From the NCBI GenBank assembly GCA_964560145.1, contig CAZLKS010000047.1:1-5291 (forward strand): a stretch of DNA of 5,291 nucleotides, written 5' to 3'. Shown piece by piece: positions 5,270-5,291 of the stretch (position 1 is the stretch's first letter; every line of letters starts with the position of its first letter). Origin of the DNA: JAHFLF01 sp964560145 (GTDB taxonomy: Bacteria > Patescibacteriota > Minisyncoccia > UBA6257 > 1-14-0-10-44-23). The notes beneath the pieces are model-generated. The model had not been told where the DNA came from and ran no database searches. It saw nothing but the letters and a program-made list of their open reading frames with translations. Position numbers and translations under genes: made by a program.

Positions 5270-5291
5270 ATGCGCATTCTTACTTCTGAAA
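5270..5291 (+). CDS. Start of a gene cut by the window end, possibly S-adenosylmethionine synthetase
   Basis: Only seven complete codons are visible, reading MRILTSE. S-adenosylmethionine synthetases (MetK) typically begin with a short stretch leading into FTSESV..GHPDK, so the TSE fits, but seven residues are far too few to identify a family. The preceding promoter and terminator make a gene start here likely. No Shine-Dalgarno sequence is seen before the ATG, as for most genes in this window. Confidence 0.35.

Noticed and set aside
1..5291. CRISPR arrays, tRNA or rRNA genes, insertion sequences, phage or defence genes
   Set aside because: The sequence was scanned for these. No direct repeat array, cloverleaf, transposase motif or known defence domain was found.

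Overview
The window looks like part of a Patescibacteria (Candidate Phyla Radiation) genome, most like the Parcubacteria side. The grounds are a 601-residue cysteine-rich protein of a kind I associate with those genomes, a ComEC competence channel split into two overlapping genes, weak or absent Shine-Dalgarno sequences in front of most genes, and compact spacing. All genes lie on the + strand. The stop codons used are TAG and TAA, and no gene contains an in-frame TGA, so there is no sign of TGA recoding. The taxonomic call is an inference from gene style, not from a marker gene.

Layout. Positions 1-350 hold the 3' end of mnmA (tRNA 2-thiouridylase). After a 37-base gap with a promoter-like sequence that would give a leaderless transcript, positions 388-2193 encode the cysteine-rich, multi-zinc-site protein of unknown function. 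Its stop codon overlaps the ATG of a possible 32-codon basic, hydrophobic peptide (2193-2291). Positions 2352-3809 encode the membrane channel part of ComEC. Overlapping it by 53 bases is a gene for one membrane helix plus the metallo-beta-lactamase (MBL) domain that is normally the C-terminus of ComEC/Rec2 (3757-4665). Together they rebuild a full-size DNA-uptake channel.

A very different segment follows. Positions 4752-5108 are GC-rich with GC-biased codons and encode a 118-residue protein resembling sigma-70 region 4 alone, without region 2. It has its own plausible promoter (4657-4685), two short hairpins in the leader and a strong intrinsic terminator (5130-5169), so it looks like a self-contained unit. 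The last 120 bases are AT-rich and hold a good promoter (5191-5219) and the first seven codons of another gene, possibly metK.

Functionally, mnmA is translation housekeeping and the comEC pair is DNA import. The cysteine-rich protein and the sigma-4-like protein are the two unexplained genes and the best places to look for new biology. No RNA gene, CRISPR array, insertion sequence or phage gene was seen.
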